This document shows, piece by piece, positions 6,436 to 9,871 of a stretch of 9,871 bases of DNA (within the stretch, counting starts at the first letter, position 1; each line of letters opens with the position of its first letter). The notes under the pieces are model-generated. The model searched no databases and was not told the DNA's origin. It was given only the letters and a program-made list of their open reading frames with translations. This DNA is from an uncultured Bacilli bacterium (GTDB lineage: Bacteria > Bacillota_I > Bacilli_A > RF39 > UBA660): positions 1 to 9,871 of the forward strand of contig CAKORH010000024.1 of NCBI GenBank assembly GCA_934101235.1, given 5' to 3'. The translations under genes were made by a program, and so were the position numbers.

Positions 6436-9012
6436 ATGAATATGATAAATAAATTAACTAGTAAAAATTTAAAATTAAATAAAAAAAGAAGTATAGTTAC
6501 AATTATTGGTATTACACTTTCTATTGCGTTAATTACTGCTGTTCTGTCCTTAGTAGTTAGTTTTAGAGCAAGTATTATTAATTTTCAAAAAATTACTGAT
6601 GGTAATTATCATTATGGATTTCTAGATGTTAAAAAAGATGATTTATCTAAATTTAAAAATAATAGAAATATAGAAAGTTATTATGTAACTAATAATATTG
6701 GATATGCTAAAGTAGATAGTAAGAATGAAAATAAACCGTATGCTTTTATTATTGGTATGGATGATAATGCATTTAAAAATATGTCAATTAATTTAATTAG
6801 TGGTGAATATCCTAAGAACGAAAATGAAATAGTTATACCTAGTCATTTAAAGACTAATGGTAGATTAGATTATAAAATTGGTGATGTTATTACATTAAAT
6901 ATAGGAAGTAGAATACTAGATGATGAAGAAGTAAGTCAGGGAGTATCTTATGATAGTAATGAAAAGTTTATATCTAAGTATAGTAAAACTTATAAAATAG
7001 TAGGTATTAGTGAAAGACCTGGTTATAGTGTAGAAAATTATACTGCACCTGGTTATACTTTTATTACTACTTTAGATAATAGTAGTGATATCTATAATAT
7101 TTATACTAGATATACTAAGAAAGCATTAAATAATCAGTATAAAATAACTGCAAATTTTGTAGGTATAGATAGTAATTTTTTTGATAAAGTTAAGGGTGGT
7201 TACAATATAAGTAACGAAAATGAACAAAAAAAATATATAGAAGAATTAGTTAAAGCTAAATATGAATTTGTTGTTAATAGAGATTTAATAAGATATGAAT
7301 ATTTTGCGTTTGAAGATGGAAGTATGAGAGCTATATATTTAGTAGCATTTATTGTTATGATTATTATAATTATTACTTCTGTATTTTGTATTAAGAATAG
7401 TTTTGATATTTCTATTACAGAAAAGACTAAACAATATGGTATGTTAAGAAGTATTGGTGCTACAAGTAAACAAATTAAGAAAAATGTTTATTATGAAGCA
7501 TTTATTTTAGGAGTTATTGGTTTAGTACTTGGGTTAGTTTTTGGATCTTTGGCTGCATATATATTAATTCATGTTATTAATTATTATTTGTGTTCTAGTG
7601 ATATGATGCAATTAAGTTGTATTTATAAGTTTTCTTTTTTATCTATTTTATTATCTATATTTTTAAGTTTTATAACCATATATTTATCAAGTAGAAAAAT
7701 TGCTAAGAAAACTAGTAAGATATCTCCTATAGAGGCTATAAGAGGTAATGATGATATAAAGATAAAGAGAAATAAAATTAAAACTAATAAGTTAATAAAA
7801 AAATTATTTGGTATTGGTGGAGATATAGCAGATAAAAATATTAAGAGAAATAAGAAGAAGTATAGAACAACTGTAATTTCTATAATAGTATGTGTTTCTG
7901 TATTTATTTCATTATCTACTTTTATAGAATTAGGTTTAAAGATGGTAAAAGTAGTTTATGGAGATATGAGTTATAATCTGCAGTTAACAATAAATAATTA
8001 TAATGAACATTATGATAAGTATATAAATAAAATTCTTAAGTTAGAAGATAATTTGGAATATACTTATAAAAGAAAAAATTATTTTGTATTAGATAATGCT
8101 AATTATAATAAAAAATATCCAAATAAAAGTGATGATGGTAAATTAACTTTAGAAGTAGTATCACTCGGTAGTGATGAATATAAAAGATATGTAAATAAAT
8201 TAAATTTAAATTATGAAGAAGTTAAAGATAAAAGTATATTAATAAATAATGATATAACTTATATAAACCATGGAAATAAAGTTAAACAAACTGAAATAAA
8301 TATACTTAATTATAAATCTGGAAATATATTAAGTGGTAAGATTGATGATAAAGATTATAGTTTTGTAATTTCTAAAGTAACTAATGAAAGACCTATGTCT
8401 TTAGAAAATTATTATGGTACTGCATTCTTGATAGTTAATGATAGTGTGATGGATGAAATAGGTAGTAAAAATAATATTAAGATTTATTTTCATTCTAAGA
8501 ATCCTGATAAATTACAAGATGATATAGATAAAATATTAGTTAATGAAGAATATAGTTTAGAGAATTTTAATACTAGTTTGAAACAAATGAAATCATTTTA
8601 TACTTTAGTAGCAATATTCTTATATGGATTTATAATTGTTATTGCATTAATTGGTGTAACTAATATATTTAATACTATTACTACTAGTATTAGTTTAAGA
8701 AGTAGAGAATTTGCTATGTTAAAAAGTATTGGTATGACAAAGAAAGAATTTAATAGAATGATAAGATTAGAAAGTACGTTTTATTGTTTTAAATCATTAG
8801 TTATTGGTATTCCTATTGGTATAGCATTATCATATTTAATATTTAAAGCTTTAAGTAGTGGTAATGTAGAAATTATGTATAGTCTACCAATGATTGGTAT
8901 ATTAATATCTCTAATATCTGTATTGTTGTTAATATATTTTATTATGAAGTATTCTGTTAATAAAATAAATAAAAATAATATAATTGATACTATTAGAAAT
9001 GAAAATATATAA
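6436..9012 (+). CDS. FtsX-like ABC permease, two halves, eight predicted membrane helices
   Basis: Membrane partner of the preceding ATPase, 858 residues. Two similar halves each have one helix, a large extracytoplasmic domain and three helices. In the first half these are a helix at 18-43, a domain at 44-297, and helices near 298-320, 354-384 and 397-419. In the second they are a helix at 478-502, a domain at about 505-718, and helices near 720-747, 782-806 and 814-838. After the second helix of each half comes the FtsX coupling motif: YGMLRSIGATSKQIKKNV (334-351) and FAMLKSIGMTKKEFNRMI (759-776). Between the halves lies a basic linker (440-477) with ADKNIKRNKKK. BceB permeases instead have ten helices and one extracytoplasmic domain, so this belongs to the duplicated FtsX permeases. 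The start at 6436 has AAGGA (6422-6426) nine bases upstream, inside the ATPase gene. Only two bases separate the genes, indicating coupled translation. Substrate unknown. Confidence 0.92.
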   Translation: MNMINKLTSKNLKLNKKRSIVTIIGITLSIALITAVLSLVVSFRASIINFQKITDGNYHYGFLDVKKDDLSKFKNNRNIESYYVTNNIGYAKVDSKNENKPYAFIIGMDDNAFKNMSINLISGEYPKNENEIVIPSHLKTNGRLDYKIGDVITLNIGSRILDDEEVSQGVSYDSNEKFISKYSKTYKIVGISERPGYSVENYTAPGYTFITTLDNSSDIYNIYTRYTKKALNNQYKITANFVGIDSNFFDKVKGGYNISNENEQKKYIEELVKAKYEFVVNRDLIRYEYFAFEDGSMRAIYLVAFIVMIIIIITSVFCIKNSFDISITEKTKQYGMLRSIGATSKQIKKNVYYEAFILGVIGLVLGLVFGSLAAYILIHVINYYLCSSDMMQLSCIYKFSFLSILLSIFLSFITIYLSSRKIAKKTSKISPIEAIRGNDDIKIKRNKIKTNKLIKKLFGIGGDIADKNIKRNKKKYRTTVISIIVCVSVFISLSTFIELGLKMVKVVYGDMSYNLQLTINNYNEHYDKYINKILKLEDNLEYTYKRKNYFVLDNANYNKKYPNKSDDGKLTLEVVSLGSDEYKRYVNKLNLNYEEVKDKSILINNDITYINHGNKVKQTEINILNYKSGNILSGKIDDKDYSFVISKVTNERPMSLENYYGTAFLIVNDSVMDEIGSKNNIKIYFHSKNPDKLQDDIDKILVNEEYSLENFNTSLKQMKSFYTLVAIFLYGFIIVIALIGVTNIFNTITTSISLRSREFAMLKSIGMTKKEFNRMIRLESTFYCFKSLVIGIPIGIALSYLIFKALSSGNVEIMYSLPMIGILISLISVLLLIYFIMKYSVNKINKNNIIDTIRNENI

Positions 9013-9038
9013 TTGGGACTTAACTAGTTCCAATTTTT
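9011..9038 (+). terminator. Hairpin between the permease and response regulator genes
   Basis: AATTGGGAC (9011-9019) pairs with GTTCCAATT (9027-9035): nine pairs including one G-U, plus T9020-A9026, with a small loop. It is followed by TTT (9036-9038), so the T run is TTTTT counting the last stem bases. The first stem bases are the end of the permease stop codon. The short T tract suggests partial termination, which would lower regulator output from the ABC transcript. Confidence 0.65.
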
Positions 9039-9048
9039 AACTTATAAT
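9020..9048 (+). promoter_or_regulatory. Candidate promoter of the response regulator/kinase pair
   Basis: TTAACT (9020-9025, four of six -35 bases) is followed after 17 bases by a perfect TATAAT (9043-9048), giving a start near 9055, just before the Shine-Dalgarno sequence. The -35 lies in the loop of the preceding hairpin. AACTTATAATAAGTT (9039-9053) is a perfect inverted repeat covering the -10, a possible operator. TTAACT also recurs at 9037-9042. Confidence 0.5.
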
Positions 9049-9056
9049 AAGTTTGT

Positions 9057-9061
9057 GGAGG
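9057..9061 (+). promoter_or_regulatory. Ribosome binding site GGAGG of the response regulator
   Basis: GGAGG, the strongest Shine-Dalgarno match in the window, lies four bases before ATG 9066 and fixes the start. Confidence 0.85.
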
Positions 9062-9065
9062 AATT

Positions 9066-9713
9066 ATGAATATATTGTTAATTGAAGATAATGAAGTTAT
9101 TAGTAAAGGACTTATGTATGCTTTAAAACAAAATAATTATAATGTTATATGTAAAGATAATATTATGGATTCTACTAAAGTATTAAGTGATAATATAAGT
9201 TTAATAATATTAGATATATCTTTACCTGATGGTAGTGGCATGGATTTATATAAGAATAATATTAGTAAATTACATATACCTACAATATTTCTTAGTGCTA
9301 TTGATGATGAAGAAACAGTAGTAAATGGGTTATTAAGCGGGGCTGATGATTATATAACAAAACCTTTTTCTACAAGAGAATTGTTAGTAAGAATACATAA
9401 AATATTAAATAAAGAAAAAAATAATATTATAGTAATAAAAGATATTAAGTTTGATATAGATAAAATGTGTGTTTATAAATGTGATAAAGAAATAAAATTA
9501 ACTAGTTTAGAACTTAAAATATTATATTTATTATTTATAAATAAGAATAAAGTAATTAATAGAGATTATTTAATAGAAAGAATATGGGAATGGACTGGTA
9601 ATGATATAAATGATAATACATTATCTGTATATTTAAAAAGAATAAGATTTAAGTTAGATAGTGATATTATAAAAACTATTAAGGGAATAGGATATAGAAT
9701 AGATGAAGAATAA
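9066..9713 (+). CDS. OmpR-family two-component response regulator
   Basis: Cytoplasmic DNA-binding regulator, 215 residues, phosphorylated by its partner kinase (next gene). The receiver domain (1-117) has the acidic pair E7-D8, phospho-acceptor D50 in LIILDISLPDGSG, S77 in FLSA (the Thr/Ser switch) and K99 in YITKPF. The winged-helix output domain (about 122-213) has the LTSLELKILYLLF opening, recognition helix DNTLSVYLKRIRFKL (183-197) and the terminal wing IIKTIKGIGYRI. All receiver residues needed for phosphorylation are present. The gene lies 53 bases after the permease and overlaps the kinase start by 11 bases. In Firmicutes a regulator of this form beside an FtsX-type ABC transporter usually controls that transporter, so the tandem repeat at 5706-5727 is the obvious candidate target. 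That link is inferred from position. BceR-like, but not assignable to a named gene. Confidence 0.95.
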   Translation: MNILLIEDNEVISKGLMYALKQNNYNVICKDNIMDSTKVLSDNISLIILDISLPDGSGMDLYKNNISKLHIPTIFLSAIDDEETVVNGLLSGADDYITKPFSTRELLVRIHKILNKEKNNIIVIKDIKFDIDKMCVYKCDKEIKLTSLELKILYLLFINKNKVINRDYLIERIWEWTGNDINDNTLSVYLKRIRFKLDSDIIKTIKGIGYRIDEE

Positions 9714-9871
9714 GAATAGAAATACTATTATATATATGTTGTTTTTTATTATTATATTTATTAGTGTTATGTTATTAATTAATTATAAATTATATAAGAG
9801 ATTAAATTATAATTATAATAGTAAGTTAAATATGATATTAAATGATATTGATAGTAAGTATGGATTAGATG
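9703..9871 (+). CDS. Probable sensor histidine kinase, N-terminal 56 codons, cut by window end
   Basis: Probable kinase partner of the response regulator; only the start is visible. The frame opens at ATG 9703, overlapping the regulator's last 11 bases (ATGAAGAATAA), a common arrangement for coupled regulator-kinase pairs. AGGA (9689-9692) lies ten bases upstream. The product begins MKNKNRNTIIYMLFF: a basic start, then one membrane helix at about 9-27, then at least 29 polar residues to the edge (NYKLYKRLNYNYNSKL...). No kinase motif (H-box, N-box, G-box) lies inside the window, so the assignment rests on position and the N-terminal helix. BceS-type intramembrane sensors have a second helix soon after the first. 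None is seen by residue 56, so a small extracytoplasmic sensor segment is more likely. Base composition matches the neighbours. Confidence 0.7.
   Translation, partial: MKNKNRNTIIYMLFFIIIFISVMLLINYKLYKRLNYNYNSKLNMILNDIDSKYGLD

Noticed and set aside
5762..9871. Naming the transport module bceABRS
   Set aside because: The permease has two extracytoplasmic domains and about eight helices rather than the BceB layout, and the visible kinase start lacks the tight helix pair of BceS. Only a looser similarity is supported.
1..9871. Minus-strand genes, tRNA/rRNA genes, CRISPR arrays or insertion sequences
   Set aside because: The + strand genes fill nearly the whole window with family-length products. 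No clover-leaf, rRNA-like, spaced-repeat or transposase signal was seen.

Overview
The window is very AT-rich DNA from a low-GC Gram-positive-type bacterium, most likely an uncultured gut member of the Bacillota (Clostridia, or Bacilli of the RF39/Erysipelotrichia kind). The lineage is inferred from composition, codon choice (AGA for Arg, TTA for Leu, TAA at all seven visible stops), Shine-Dalgarno sites and familiar protein families. A sortase-like sorting signal in one surface protein argues for a walled cell and against a Mycoplasma. No marker gene settles the lineage. All genes are on the + strand and tightly packed. The longest gene-free stretch is 157 bases. I see no rRNA, tRNA, CRISPR array, transposase or integrase.

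Positions 1-1420 hold the 3' part of a surface or secreted protein gene, open to the left edge, closed by a strong intrinsic terminator. Positions 1457-3019 hold a second surface protein: signal peptide, three InlB/Listeria-Bacteroides-type repeats, a beta-rich domain and an NPKTFD plus membrane-helix C-terminus, with its own promoter and terminator. Positions 3048-3779 encode a membrane-bound J-domain protein with a GTG start. Positions 3856-5706 encode 1-deoxy-D-xylulose-5-phosphate synthase (dxs), the entry enzyme of the MEP isoprenoid pathway. Its start codon lies just after a terminator-like hairpin and carries a duplicated 13-base element.

Positions 5706-9871 form a transport and signalling module. 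It contains an ABC ATPase, a large permease with two FtsX-like halves and two extracytoplasmic domains, an OmpR-family response regulator and the first 56 codons of a probable sensor kinase. The pair of genes in each half is translationally close (2-base gap; 11-base overlap). The ATPase is preceded by a perfect 11-base tandem repeat overlapping its likely promoter, a plausible site for the response regulator. A hairpin and a new promoter separate the permease from the regulator. The layout resembles Firmicutes peptide-antibiotic sensing and export modules, but the permease topology is not the classic BceB one, so the substrate is unknown.

Most of the window is ordinary. The items most worth a second look are the tandem repeat at 5706-5727, the alternative pairings in front of dxs, the two-halved permease with its regulators, and the surface-protein pair.
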